NCBI GenBank assembly: GCA_034766995.1
Contig: CM068314.1
Span: forward strand, 17,016,201-17,080,200
Length of the DNA: 64,000 bases
From: Acanthacorydalis orientalis
Lineage: Eukaryota > Arthropoda > Insecta > Megaloptera > Corydalidae
Direction: 5' to 3'
Part shown: piece after piece, positions 11,346 through 25,025 of the stretch
Layout of the letters: each line of letters starts with the position of its first letter
Numbering within the stretch: the first letter of the stretch is position 1
The notes under the pieces: model-generated
Told to the model about the DNA's origin: nothing
The model's database searches: none
Seen by the model: the letters and a program-made list of their open reading frames with translations, nothing else
Program-made: the position numbers and the translations under genes

Positions 11346-12876
11346 TATAATTTATATGTTTGTACATTGTTCATAACTGACTATTATTGGCTTACATTAA
11401 TCATTTTTCGGTTAAAATCTATTGCTGGATTATCTATTTATTTCAATTAGATTATACAGCCGACATTGATTTACGCTTCAGTATAATAAACAATCGATTT
11501 ATACTTAATTGTGTTAATTCGTTGTGAATATCATTATAATAAATCAATATTATAGAAATTAAATACACATATAATTTTGCATAATTACTAATAGATGAAA
11601 TATATAACCGATACAATAATTATAGGTTTTGATATGAGATTCAGGTTGTATGCATAACCATCTCTCTATTTTCAAATTAATTCAATAGTACACAATACTT
11701 CAAAATCACTGGAGTGATTCCTTTATTTTCAAACAAAGCCTTGAACCCTTTTGTTCTAAAGATAATAGCATATCGCATGCAATTCAAAATATTAGTATAT
11801 ATTTTATAATAAATTCTATTATAGAAATTTTTATTTTAGATAAAATATATTTTAAAAGTATTTATTTCACAAATTTATTAATATATTTTAATTTTGTAAA
11901 TATAGAGTGTTTTGTATTTATTATAAAAAATTTAAAGGTAAATAATATCTTTCAATTCAATTACATATATATTTCAGGTCTTTTCTACCGTATTACTATA
12001 TTTAACTATTTTATTTTCTTGCAATGAGTACAACATTTCAACAAACAAACAAACAATAGTTCAACTTCTTGAACGTGATAGTTTTCTAGAAGATTAAAAC
12101 CGCAGTTTTATAATCAGCATGAATCGACAATTTTACTTAGTTGATAAACACAACAATATAAGTCTTTTATAAGAAAAGAAACCTATTTATTTTATTCATG
12201 TTTGTTGTATTTATAATATTTTATTTAAAATTTATAATCTATTCTAAATTTGCACTCAAAAAAATTATTTTTTCAGAAAATTGTACAAAAAAGTAAATAG
12301 TAAGTCAAGAAAACTTTTTAAATAATTAATTTTATTCAATATAGCACTATTTTTTTGAAAACTTGATTTAATTATTTCCATGTACATTCTAATGAAATAT
12401 TCTATTCTCATTTCAATACTTAACCAATTAAAAATTAATTTTGAAAAGATTTTTTTGTCTAATAAGTACATCCCTAACATATATAATTTGTATAAATTCT
12501 TTGTTATATTTTACTTACATAAATATTTTATTTTTCTTAAAAAATATATTATTAGAAAACAAGTAGTATCATTACAAGAAAAAAGTCGATTAAGAGTATT
12601 TAAACACAATGTTAGTCTGCTTTTTTAAGAAAAATTATTTGTTTATAAAACCAGATTTAACATATATATGTATATATATACATACATACAATGCTTTATG
12701 CTAATGAAGTTTATTATTCATTGCTTATAATTTATTATATGTACACTATTTTAAATTTATCTTTAATGAATATTAGTTTATATTCAAGCGTATTAAGTTT
12801 AAAGTTTTAGTTATGAGGTAAAATGTGTACAAAATAAAATTTACCTAAATTCTAATTGTTCTGTGTGAATTTTAAA

Positions 12877-12881
12877 CATAC

Positions 12882-12932
<51 letters not shown>
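12877..12932. repeat. (CATA)n / (TA)n compound microsatellite
   Basis: Four CATA units followed by about 18 TA units. Confidence 0.9.
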
Positions 12933-12936
<4 letters not shown>

Positions 12937-13473
12937 GACCAATCAACACACTAATAAAACACAATAAAATTAATTATAACGTATTATTAGTATAGTAATA
13001 ATAAAGTATATTTACATTTTTTTTAGTATTATTGATATGAAAAGAGAGAGTTTATACAATTTACTGATTCTGAAAAGAAAAAATTTTTTTTCGAAAGCAT
13101 TAGATACTGACTTTTAGAATTATTTAGAATTACTAAATAGACTGCCATATTTCGGTATCTTGTAATTTTTATATAAATGAAAACAAATGCCATCAATAAT
13201 AATTATGATACCAAAAATTCTACTCTATGTAAATATATTTTAAAACTGAAAGTAACTAAAAATCTTGTCAGTACTAGAAAATACATTTTTATTTGCCAAA
13301 AAAGCACTTATATACGTATACTTTTAAATACGTACAGTTTTTAATAACTTCTAATCAACTTTGAAGGTAATTTACTAATAGAAGTATTTTGCTGCAATAA
13401 ATATGTATTGAAATATTTATTACCATGTAATAAAAGTTCAATTATCTATCCATCATAATAAATGGTATAAATT

Positions 13474-13477
<4 letters not shown>

Positions 13478-13504
<27 letters not shown>
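13478..13504. repeat. (TA)n microsatellite
   Basis: About 13 TA units. Confidence 0.85.
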
Positions 13505-13903
13505 GAATCATCTGCCAATCCGGTTATATTATTGTAATATATTATTAAAGTCATGAAAATGCATAATAACTTTTTTATGTTCATGCACAAACGGCCCGCT
13601 CTTAAAAATTAATAATCCGACCATATGTATATTAAATAAATATTTTCTTTTCATTACTGTGTTAATTGTCTCATATCTTCGTATCAGCAGATACATTTCC
13701 AGGGATGGATAATTATATTTTTTTAAAAAACCATTCTGTCTATACTGTTTATCTGAATTTCATAAATACTGAGAAATCGTTGAATAAAATTCGTTATCGT
13801 TAAAATGTTATTACATTTATGACAATTTAAAGACAAAATAAATTCTTTATGATTTTTTTCATATTAAATTTTATCTGTATTTTAGTGAATGATTTTTATT
13901 ATG

Positions 13904-13904
<1 letters not shown>

Positions 13905-13954
<50 letters not shown>
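13905..13954. repeat. (TA)n microsatellite, long
   Basis: TGTATGTA start and about 23 TA units. Confidence 0.9.
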
Positions 13955-13957
<3 letters not shown>

Positions 13958-14874
13958 TGTTTTATGTTTATTCACAAATTTAATATTTATTTGTATCAGT
14001 ATTTCAACTGTCTTAAAACGTAAGTATATAAAGATAATGATACCAAAGTTTTCAAACATTTTTTTAATTTTACAAATTATTTTTTAACAATTAATTAAAC
14101 GTAGTATAAATGTAATTCCTTTTTACAGGAGTTAGAATTTTCATAATTATCTTCTTCGTCCTTGATGAATACAAATATTTACGTTATATAAATGAGGATT
14201 TGAAATAAAAACATCCCATTTATTTTGTTGTTATAACCCAATTAAACACTTTTATATGTATATCCAAAAGGTACGTGTCACCCTCTATTTAAGAATATCT
14301 ATTTATTCGTTAAAACGTCGTAATTAAAATATTCTTTTTTGATTTTTTTAGAAAAACATATCTACCTGAACATTTTTCAGGAAAAAACTTTACAGAATTA
14401 TTTTTTAATCAATAATGAGTTAGGTTATTTGGTCTTCATGATTGAAAATCAAGGATGGATATATTATTTTTATTTCATTAATTTCATCATCTGCACGCCT
14501 AACCTTTATCATTGTGTTTATATTTATATAAAAGGAAAAAATATCAAAGGTGTTTAAAAATTTAATAGACTTTTTTGTCATACTTTGTCTTTAAAAATAT
14601 TTATTTATTATTCTCCATAAAAACCTTTTTTCAGTCTGGAATATAACAAAGAAACGTTTATTTAAGTTGTACTGCACTTTTTCATTAAATACTTGCAATA
14701 ATTATTTATAAAACACACGTATAATAAATTTAGCTTTACAAAAAAAATGTTGAAGAAAGTGTAAGTACAAAATCTACAGAATTACTTTATTTTTTAAAAA
14801 AAATAGAATTTTATCGAATTTACATTTTAATTTATACAACAATTTAGATGCAAACGTAAAATTCTATTTCGTTT

Positions 14875-15100
14875 TGATGAATGGTTATTAGATGTTCGTT
14901 CTTCAACAAAATATAATATGTTGGCGATGCAATGGGGAGAAATAACTCGTCGTCAACATATAAATAGACAAGTTAAATTCTCCTTTACCCCGTCTTGCAT
15001 CTCACGCACCGAGAACATCAGTCAATCATTTCCAGACAAGCATGACGTGCAGTCATCATAAAAAATTTAACCGTAATGATCTCAACTAAATCCTTTTTTA
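14875..15100. other. Compositional island
   Basis: Complex patch with GGCGATGCAATGGGGAGAAA (about 14923-14942) and CCCGTCTTGCATCTCACGCA (about 14989-15008). It has no ORF and is surrounded by A/T-only DNA. Candidate regulatory element. Confidence 0.35.
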
Positions 15101-16014
15101 GTTAACAGTGTGAAGAGTCTTTGACCATATATATAAGATTATAACACATAAATGTTTGTACTCGGAGTTATAAAATAAATTATACTTTTTAATTGTTCAT
15201 TTAGTTGTGTATAAGTCAATTGTAATTTCGAAGCAATGGAATTCATAAACTGATAATTATTGTGGAAATACAAGTTAAAGTTATTTTACAATTACATTTA
15301 ATAATTTTTATTTCATTATATCGTAAGATTTATTATTTTCTTGAGAAAATCATAAAATCTCTGAATTCGTGTACAAAAAAAGATATGGGCTGGTAAAATG
15401 TGTATTAAACATTTAAATTAATTACTTTAACATTCATATCTGTACTAATAAATAGTTAAAATAAAACATAGCTGTAAAAAATATTTTAAAACGATTTTCT
15501 TGTAACAAACCGGAAAAATAAATCTCAGTCAAAACAATCATTAAATTTTTTAAAACGAAATTTATGACGAGTTTAACTGAAAAGTCCTGTTAAATAAAAG
15601 AGACATAAATTATGAAGTAAATAAAGTTTTACACAAGTAACTTAACAAAGAACTATTTTACTTGTGAATTACAAAATGTAGTAAAAAATACACAAGATGT
15701 CTCTTTATGTCTATTGAATTAGTGTGTAAGATTTCATTTGAAATATGTATAGATATCATAGACATTTTCGACGTTATTACCTTTTATTTACGTCAAACTG
15801 TATATTTATTAGAAAAATGTACATTTTATATATTTATAAAAAGAAACATATGTTATAATTTAGAAAAGTTTCTTGATTGTTTTTCTTTGTATCATTTACC
15901 AAAAAAAAAACTGTTTTATTAGAAAACATTTATCTAAAGTTCCAAAAGTCTACAGATGTTCAAACACTATTAATAAAACGTTCTCGATTTTTCTACGTCT
16001 GAGTTTTTATATAT

Positions 16015-16470
16015 TTGTTCTTCCTACAGCTAGGAACGCTTGCAATATTTCTTATCGATATAATTTTTCTTCGCATTAACTGCGTCAAATCGATCATAGT
16101 CAGTGATCTATCACAGAAAACAATCTCTATTTCATACCAAAAATTTCATTCACAGGAAATTTCCCCTATCTGTCTTACAGTTTCCAACATCTCAGAAATA
16201 ATATTCTTCATCTGAATTTTATAATATCATTTATATTGCGAAACAAACCTTGAATACATCCTTGATTAACCTCGAGACTGTGTCGTCACCAAAATTCAAT
16301 TATTAATTCTAATCTCTAGTAATAGTGTGTATCACATTGAACCAAAATAGACATATCAAGTATTTTCTGAGATTATTACGTGTCTGGAATTATGGAAGTT
16401 GACTTTTCCTTGTATTAGTGATCTCGTATATTCGATCTAACTTCACCAGTAAGAACTGATATCAGCTGAT
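16015..16470. other. Weak compositional island
   Basis: Moderately complex sequence with TCGATCATAGTCAGTGATC and ATATCAGCTGATAGTG (about 16459-16474). The second carries the E-box CAGCTG inside ATCAGCTGAT, a perfect 10-bp palindrome. Weaker contrast with the flanks than other patches. Confidence 0.25.
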
Positions 16471-16550
16471 AGTGAAATAATCTTATTTAGATATTAATAT
16501 TAAAATATATTTTTATATTTCCCAACCTTTTAACAATTCTTTACAATTAA

Positions 16551-16604
16551 TATTAATATATATGTATATATATATAGAGAGAGAGAGAGAGAAAGAGAGA
16601 GAAT
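16551..16604. repeat. (TA)n / (GA)n compound microsatellite
   Basis: A TA run passes directly into AGAGAGAGAGAG with an AAAG interruption. It is the only substantial GA tract in the window; GA repeats can bind GAGA-factor-type proteins in insects. Confidence 0.9.
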
Positions 16605-16757
16605 ATAAACAAACAAACATATATTCTTTACAGTATTGGTAACAAATTGTTTTTTGTAAATATTTCATGCATTATTTAATTTGTTTTTCATACTCTTTCG
16701 TACAATTCCTTTTTTGCATTAAAGAATAAATAGTAAAGAAGGAGACTATTATTTTTT

Positions 16758-16872
16758 GTATTGACGCTCTGAGAATTATATCATTGCTAACGAAATCCAC
16801 ATAAGCAACAACCGAAGATCAATAAGTTGTTGGAGAACATTTTTGATCAAAAATTATTTAGTGATGTTGAAA
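16758..16872 (+). mobile_element. MITE-like family copy C (partial)
   Basis: Begins TTGACGCTCTGAGAATTAT and continues CACATAAGCAACAACCGAAG, then AACATTTTTGATCAAAAATT. This is the same order as the better-preserved copies at 28.9 and 31.7 kb. The 5' terminal repeat is not recognisable. Confidence 0.6.
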
Positions 16873-16999
16873 ACAATTCATTCTATAAATATTTAAAATC
16901 TTTAATTCTTGCTTTATACAAATATTTTAAAAAAATATCTCTCGTTTCCAAATTTTCAAATTTATACCAAATAACTGAGTACTGTTTTAAATTCTCTTA

Positions 17000-19160
17000 G
17001 ATACCATTAATTTTAAACATTATTTGTAATGTTCTTAATGTTCTATTTAAAATTATTAGTTTGTTGAACAGTTTTTAATGTTATTTTATAAAAATTCTGA
17101 TTTGGAATAATCTAAACATTTTAATACTTAATTCAAATGGTTTTTATAAGCATTAACATATAATCTTTTCATATATGTTGTATAATTTCTGCAATTTTGA
17201 TTTAATTGTAATCTATTTACTTTAATTACGATGAATTTTAATAAACGTTTATAATATTTGAATTGAGGGTAAGTAAGTATTGACAGGGAAACAGTTGATA
17301 ACACATATTCATTTACTTAAAACTTATAAACCATCCAAATACTGTAGTTTGTTCAATGTAGTGTCCTTGACGAAAAATATTTTTTTTCAAATTTACTAAT
17401 TGAATTGAATATATTCTACAGCATGTAGATATGTCATCATTTTTAAGTAAAGGAAAACATGATAATGTCCGTTATTCTGTTGACAGTACTTTTGTTTTGT
17501 TTGTTTTTTTTTTTTAAAAAAATTAAGAGCTTGATAATATTTGAAAAAATTAATATTTTGATTTATTTTGTTTCTTTTAGTATTCTAACTAAAATCCATT
17601 AAAAAATACAAACGATTTATGGTAATTGGAGTTAATATATATTTCAGATTCAATATGAAATGATTTGAACAAAATAATTTAAATGAATATTTTTTTATTT
17701 GTGTTTGAATAGATGCTTATGGTTTTATAAATGTACTGAACTTCCATGCAAATGAAATTACCTAGTATTTATCAATTTTTTAAGGAATTAAAAACAAAAC
17801 TCTTATTGTAATGAAAAAATGATTATTATATGAAATAAAAATATATTAATGTACTCAATATACATAAGAAAATTACTTAATTTATTGGTTCATAAGATAT
17901 CTTAAATATATTTCTTAAAGAACAAGCATCTAATAACTATTCATCAAGATGAACGAATTTAGACTAAAAATAAGCCTTAAAAATTGAATATTCTAAAATA
18001 ATGTAGTACTATAAAATTTCAATTTATTTATTAGCCATTAAACGTTTAATTTATATTTATTTTAATGTTCAGTACTCAGAGGAATATTATATTTCTACTT
18101 ATTAAAACTAAACACAATGATTGATTATGCATTTAAATACATTTCCTAATTGAAATATAAAAATACGTAATTTATTATTCCAAGCACGATGTGAAGTTTA
18201 TGATTTTATATACACTTTTCAATTAATTTCATTAAAAATAAAAGAGTATTTATGCGCCATATATATTTTATAAAATGAAACTTTTTATTCTCAGATCGAT
18301 TTATATAAATTTAATTAAAAGTGTACCATTATTTTCTGGACAAAAAATAACTTTCAAATAAAAAAAGAGTAATAAATATTGTAATCAAAAGTTCACATCT
18401 TAGCTATATATTTAAAAGTTTCTATCGTATTTACAGTTAAAGATAACATCAGACAACATTTAATAAAGGTTACACAGCACTTCATCATAATTTATATGTA
18501 ATTTAAAATCATTAAACTATAATAACCCTTTAAAGGAATACCTTAACACCAAATTCTATTTATTAATTTATTCTAGCATTGTGTTGCTTCCTAAACTAAT
18601 CTATGAACACCTTTATATGTGTTATTAATGAAAACTCTAGTGTTGATCAATAAAATATGAAGGGTTGTCATGACTGTATACTGAGTTATTAAGTACTATT
18701 CAGATTTTCTCGTGAGAAACCACAAGTCAATTAAAATTAAACATACCATTTAACAAGATATTAAATATTTGCAGAATTATTAATTTTGTTAATATAACAT
18801 TATTTTGAAGATTGTAAAAAAACAACAATTTACTTGTAAATCAAGTACTGAAATTCTATCGAGGACTTGTTTGCAATTTTTAATATTTTCTTTATATTTA
18901 TTACACATGTTTTAAAATGTGTATGTTACAAAATAAACAATTTTTAAAATAGTTTTAGTGTAGTTAAATTATAATATTAACAAAATAGAAGAATTTATTA
19001 TTTAGTATATTTAAGTAACAGTTTATTTTTTCGTTCATTGCATTGACATTTAGAGGTAATTACGTAAACTTTCTCTTAAAAATTATAAGTATATTTATTT
19101 TGTATTTAAAATTAATAGGGAATTGTATTTAAAAGTAGTTAAATATTTACATAGTTACAT
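17000..19160. other. Featureless AT-rich stretch
   Basis: I see no island, repeat family member or ORF worth reporting, apart from a weak patch of mixed composition near 18590-18730 (TCTAGTGTTGATC, TTCTCGTGAGAAACCAC). Confidence 0.6.

Positions 19161-19163
<3 letters not shown>

Positions 19164-19202
<39 letters not shown>
19164..19202. repeat. (TA)n microsatellite
   Basis: About 19 TA units. Confidence 0.9.
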
Positions 19203-19203
<1 letters not shown>

Positions 19204-19382
19204 CTATCAAATTTCATTGTTAAAATTCATATATAATTTTGAATAAAAAATATTTGATTTTTTTATACTTAGAAATAATAGATATATTAAAAATTTATAA
19301 TTTTTGATTATTTTCTTTTGAACTGTTCTTACCACAGATTTTGCGCTGAGATATGCAACTATATTTTAATTCTCTTATAGAA

Positions 19383-19560
19383 ATTAATTTTTCACTAACC
19401 CCCAAACTATAAAAAATTTCTCCTGATTAAAAATTTAATTGTTCATTTCTGATTCTTGTCTATCTATATTTTGAGAGAAATTCAATCATCTTCAGAGCGA
19501 TAAAGTACAATGATTTGTGAGGTAAATGAAAAATTGATTTGTAAAAGTCAATTGAGCGAC
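19383..19560 (-). mobile_element. MITE-like family copy I
   Basis: Left edge AATTAATTTTTCACTAACCC (inner terminal repeat). Then a diverged middle, then the reversed core TCATCTTCAGAGCGATAAAG. The right edge is AATGAAAAATTGATTTGTAA, followed by AAGTCAATTGAGCGAC. Both ends are visible in inverted orientation. Confidence 0.6.
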
Positions 19561-19875
19561 AATGGAAAAAACTATATTGTAATATTTTAATTACATTTTA
19601 AACAATTTAAAACTGAATGAAGGAAATTTTGAAATAAATCAGTATTTATCTGACTATTTTGAATAAGTCAGAAGATAGTACATGTACCAAAATTGACATT
19701 AAAAAAATAATAAAAATTATATCAGTTCGAAAAGAAATAATAATATAAATAACGAGTTGAACAGATTGAAAAAAAAATAATCAAAATGATTTTATGAAAA
19801 ATTATTAATAAATAATTTCGATGATTATTAATTGTTCTTGTATTCACATTTCAAATAATCTTTGTAATGAAACGC

Positions 19876-20037
<162 letters not shown>

Positions 20038-20044
20038 AAGAAAA

Positions 20045-20235
20045 TCAGGACGTTAGTAGACACATTAGTATTATGGACTGTAATTTATGTACATTAAACC
20101 CTTAAGAGTGGGTGTTACCGTATGAACAGAGCTGACGGCGAAGCCCACACAGACTCACAGATGTGTGTACACAAACGCGCCCTTAAACTTCTCACGCTAC
20201 CGACTTAAAATAATGTCTAAATCCTTCTACATTAC
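20045..20235. other. Compositional island
   Basis: Immediately after the longest TA tract comes a G/C-richer patch with GAGCTGACGGCGAAGCCCAC (about 20130-20149) and CACAAACGCGCCCTTAAAC (about 20170-20188). It has no ORF. Candidate regulatory element. Confidence 0.35.
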
Positions 20236-20387
20236 TGCGTTTTGTGAATAATAATAATACCAGCATAAATTAATAGAGTCAAAGAGTTAATAGAAAGTAT
20301 GTTTAATTGTTATTTTTTAAGTCTTCTTATATATAACATCTATATTTTTAATTTAGTATATGATGAACATTATTTGTCTGTCCTAAG

Positions 20388-20535
20388 AATTCTGAAGATG
20401 ATGGCTCGTTATATAAATGCGTATAACAATGACATAAAAAAATTATCAGTAAATAATTATTAAACATTTTTGATTATAAATAAATTTTGTTGATAATGGA
20501 ACGAGTGAAAAATTTTGGTGTAATTGTTAGAAGTA
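20388..20535 (+). mobile_element. MITE-like family copy P (diverged)
   Basis: Shows in order ATTCTGAAGATGATGGC (core), AAATGCGTATAACAATGACA, ATTAAACATTTTTGATTATA, and AACGAGTGAAAAATTTTGGT (terminal repeat). Recognised by order of motifs rather than high identity. Confidence 0.5.
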
Positions 20536-21321
20536 GATTTTCAAAATGAACCAATCTGTTTTAAAAATATCAATAATTACGATTTGTGTAAAAAACCGTC
20601 TGTATATAATAAGTCTTCTTTGTTACTAACAATTGTTTATAATCAAAAATCGCATTTTTGTAAAATAACAGATACCAGATTTTTATAGATTTGAAAATAT
20701 CTTTTAATTTTAATATAAAATTTTATTCAAAAATGAGTTTTTCCACAATAGGGTCTCTTATAGAAAGAATAAGAATAAAGAGATAAATACATTTTGAAAC
20801 AATTTTCGTAATAAAAATAGACAACTTACTTAAAAATACTAATCCATAAGAATATTACCAACAATTTAGAAGTTGTTAAAAAATTATTAAAATTAAGTAA
20901 TAATGTACCTATATGGTATTTTTTTTTCTATGTGTACACTTCTTGATTCAATTTTGTTAACTCCTATTTTTAAATTCTATAAATTGTAAAAAGTCTCTAG
21001 TGATAAAAAAATAAATTGATTTTATTTTATGTGGCATACTATTGTTATTAATTTAAAAATATAATTTTTCCGTGTAATTTTTAAATAAAAAATAAGATTT
21101 TCTTAAGAAATATCTTTTTATATATAAAAAATAATTCCATCATAAAATTTACATAAAACAAAAATTTTTTTTAGCGAGTTGGGGGCAGATCTCCCTGGTA
21201 TATTACGAATTACACTGATTTTAATAAACAGTGATTAATAATTTAATTGTATCTCTTGAAAATAAATATTATGTTATTAATGTTTACTACTACAATATAA
21301 TTTTTGCCTCAGTGATGAAAT

Positions 21322-21452
21322 CTTCACTCTCTCACCAAATATAAAAAATATTTTTTATTAAAAATGTTCAATAATTGATTATTGATCATTTTTGATTGTT
21401 GCTTATAAAAATTTGGATGTTAAAACTATTATCCTCAGAGTTCTAATGTTTA
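21322..21452 (-). mobile_element. MITE-like family copy J
   Basis: Reads TTCACTCTCTCACCAAATAT, then AATGTTCAATAATTGATTAT, TGATCATTTTTGATTGTTGC, and the reversed core TTATCCTCAGAGTTCTAATG. Good conservation of the palindromic middle. Confidence 0.65.
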
Positions 21453-21779
21453 GAACAATCTCTTCTGATATTTTTTCAAGACGATTAAATTTATATTATT
21501 TTTAAGTAAAAAAAATGGAAAAATATTGAAAACTAATTTGTGTTATTAATTATATTAAAAATAATGATTATTTATAATATAAATTTACAAAAATTATAAA
21601 TTCACTTATTATTCCTATTAAAAAATTTTATGCTATAAGTATTCAATACAGAAAATAAATCGTACTAAAATACAATTAAATCAAATATCTAAATAATGTG
21701 ATATAATATTTCGATGTTAACATTAAATCATGACATTTTTTAAAACTTTATTTCACTATTACTCACATTTTTAACATAG

Positions 21780-22165
21780 CCGTTCACAAACTGTATTTAC
21801 TTTGTAAATAGGAGATTGTAACTGACTGTCAATTTCATTTTAACTTAAAATCCACGGTCTGTTGACAGACTGTGAATAATTTTTATTTTAATACAGGGTT
21901 TGTTTATCAAAGAAAACGAATTGATTGCTACAAATGACTTGACGGACTTTCTCTCTCGATTCTTCTCGTTCGAGACTGAAAAACAGGCCAAGTTCATTAT
22001 CCAATGTCACCGCTTTAGTAATTCAATGTTTTCAGTTCAAAGTCAATGCAGTGAAAGTTCGCGTTTAAATTGCAACCTTAACCGTCACTTAATTATTAAA
22101 TAATGCGGAAGAAAGTATTACTTCTATGCAGTTTTTATCGTCTGCATTTCGTTACACAATGACCA
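21780..22165. other. Compositional island, about 380 bp
   Basis: Includes the inverted pair CAGTCTGT-type arms around GGTCTGTTGACAGACTG (about 21855-21871), in which GTCTGT pairs with ACAGAC. It also has TGTTTATC (about 21901-21908, forkhead-like core) and TGACTTGACGGACTTTCTC. A 67-codon frame covers part of it but has no recognisable domain. Candidate regulatory element. Confidence 0.35.
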
Positions 22166-23157
22166 TTGAGATGAATGTAAACAAATCCATAGTCGAAATT
22201 TATATATTTCGGTTTGTCATACAAACATTTTAAAAATAATATATTTATGTTAATGATAATTGTTTAATCTACAAAGAAATATAATATTTAAGTGTACTTT
22301 ATTAAGATGATGTAATTATTTTTATTTTAAAATAAGACAAAATTATAAAATTACATTCTGTATAAATTTGTATATTTCAATTTTTCTTAAATGTTTTCCT
22401 TATTCTTTTTATTTTTCCTTATTGTTTTTCATTGAAACTTTTATGAATGTTCCATTTGACGTCAACGTTATAATTTATTCAAATTATTACAATATCATTT
22501 TTATATTATTCCATATTTCCCAGTATGAAATCATAGTAGTAGATGTAAACATTTTCATTGATATTATAAGGGTTTTTTTTATTCTTACTTCAGCCTATAT
22601 ATGTAAGTTAAATGATTTAATTATATTATTGATTCAAAGAAAACTGAACTTCTGAAAAAGAATTTTTATAATTAATACCTATAGTATACGCAAACACGGA
22701 TTATTATTTAGTCATCGTTTCAGGTACGACTAGTTTTATTCCAAGTATTTCAGACCATAAAGTTTTCAACATCGTTTTGAAATTTAAAAAATCTTATAAA
22801 ATTTATATGTATACTTTTAAACTATGGTTCTATTCACTAGATACGAATATTTATTTTTCATTTAATTTAAATTAAAGATTATTTTAATCTTAAACTTAAC
22901 TTTTTATTTAAGTCAAATATGTATTTAAAAACTATTATATTATGCAATAAACTCCACTTTAATATTTTTTTAAATTATTGAATTTTAATTCGAAATTTTT
23001 TTTTAGAAATATTTAAACTATTTTTTTAAAGGTAGACGTTTTAAATTTAACTATAATTTATTATAAATGTATAATTCGTTTGGAAAAATGATTTTAGTAA
23101 CAGTTTCAGAACTAAATTGTGAAATACGATTATATTAATGCAATAAACATAATTTTT

Positions 23158-23206
23158 TTGTAACTGTAGCTAAATTCATTTCTACATACAAAATGTTTAT
23201 TCTCCA
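23158..23206. mobile_element. MITE-like family terminal fragment M
   Basis: TTGTAACTGTAGCTAAATTC and then ATTTCTACATACAAAATG match the outer terminal repeat. No core follows, so this is an isolated end. Confidence 0.45.
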
Positions 23207-23622
23207 ATCTCATATATCATAGAATTTATGAAATAAATTTGAGCAAAAAAATATTCGGTAGTCTATAAACAGTGAAAATTCTTTTATGAAAATGAATGAT
23301 GAATTGAATGATATTATTTTATGAATAATCAATAATACTGATTACAAACTATTGAACGCATATATTTTATTATATATAAATTTATTTACTTTTAAGGATA
23401 TATATGTATGTATGTATTTATATACAGTATTCGCATATCAACGTTGGAAAATAACATTAAAAATTCCGTACCTCATTTCCATATAATCCATAAACAGTGC
23501 ATATGATGCTAATGTTACATGCTTACTAGAAGTTCTTTTAAAGTGAAACATTAATTAATTATAAATTGCATTTGTAATTATGAACGTGACGGGGATTTGA
23601 ATATCATACATACATATTTACA

Positions 23623-23625
<3 letters not shown>

Positions 23626-23700
<75 letters not shown>

Positions 23701-23702
23701 TA
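23626..23702. repeat. (TA)n microsatellite, long, interrupted
   Basis: About 35 TA units with two CATATA breaks. Confidence 0.95.
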
Positions 23703-24049
23703 GTTAATTTATGATCGATTAAGGTTCGAAGTAGATAATCAATTTAAATACATTATAAACTTTTCCTATAATATTAGATCTTATCTCTGTCACTTATTTC
23801 TGTGTTTTTGTATGATTATTGTAAATGTTTATAATGATTAATATTTATTTATTAATAAACACATAAATGCAGCTCATTGTACAACAGATGAATATTCAAA
23901 AAACTGTTCAACTCTATAAAGAGAACATTTTTTTCTAAAATCAATTTATTTTTCAATTCGTTATTATTTTATTTCATACAATCAAATGCAACTGTATTCA
24001 AATAATATAATTTCAATAATATTCAAAAATATGATATACAATATTCAAA

Positions 24050-24370
24050 ATCCGGAAATCATTGTCTTCAATTTATTGATTTTTCTTTGAAATGACAGAG
24101 TGCACTGTCCGAGAAAAATATTTACAAAAATATCATACTTGAATATAATAGAAAACGCATGAAGGGCATTGCCCTTTAATGTTATTCATCGATTTTCTGA
24201 GTTAGAAAAGGGCATACTTCTTACATAAAACATAACAAAAGAAAAGGTCTACTCTAGATGAAACGAGGGAAAATATGATGACTTTGAGGAATATGATAAA
24301 AGTTTACTATAAAATAACAATAACTCACTCGATACAGATCGTCTGTAGGCGTACGAAAACATAAACAAAA
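24050..24370. other. Weak compositional island
   Basis: AGTGCACTGTCCGAG (about 24100-24114) and AGGGCATTGCCCT (about 24163-24175), the second an inverted repeat (AGGGCA...TGCCCT) with a one-base centre. No ORF. Confidence 0.3.
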
Positions 24371-24744
24371 TTATAGGTACGTTTATATAAGAGATATAAA
24401 ACATAGCAGGAAATAAATTCACTTTTAGATAAAATAAAGAAATATTTCTATACGAAACGTTGCATAAAATATGAATTTAGAATAGAATTTTAATAAAAAT
24501 ATTTTTTAAGTGAATATTCTAATGAATAGATGAATTTTCCAACGATTGTACATATTTAATATCTATTTATTTGTTTTAATTATAATTATATTTTAAATTG
24601 AATTATACTTTGAAAACAGAGAAACAACATGTTTCATTTTACTTCTTATACAAACTCAAACATTACCTTTATTTATAAGTATTGTACATAAAGTACATAA
24701 AAGGATTGAAATATATTCACTAGAAACATAAAAACAAAACTTCA

Positions 24745-25025
24745 TGGTTAATTGTATCATCAAAGCCATGCACCTGTGCAGTCTTCAATGCAAACAAGAT
24801 AGTTTTCGGAAAGAACCCAAGTACAATTAATGTCACATTCTTCTTACAAAGTTGATTCACCATCGTGTGCACATTTCTGTTTGGTTTCTGACTCAGGGAA
24901 AAACTATATATGAGACGGTTTTAATTGACCAAAAACAGTAACAGATTCCAAGTAAACAAAAGTGGTTGTAAAAGGGTTCGAAATGTCTTAATGATTACTT
25001 TTTTCGAAGAAAAAAGGTGCTCTTG
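24745..25025. other. Compositional island with E-box and octamer-like site
   Basis: CACCTG at 24771-24776 is an E-box, and ATGCAAAC at 24788-24795 differs by one base from the POU octamer ATGCAAAT. Further complex sequence reaches GTTTGGTTTCTGACTCAGGG. No ORF. Candidate enhancer; motif matches alone are weak evidence. Confidence 0.35.

Noticed and set aside
11154..11450. 98-codon plus-strand frame in the 11 kb island
   Set aside because: No domain or family resemblance, overlaps an opposite-strand frame, and runs on into AT-rich DNA.
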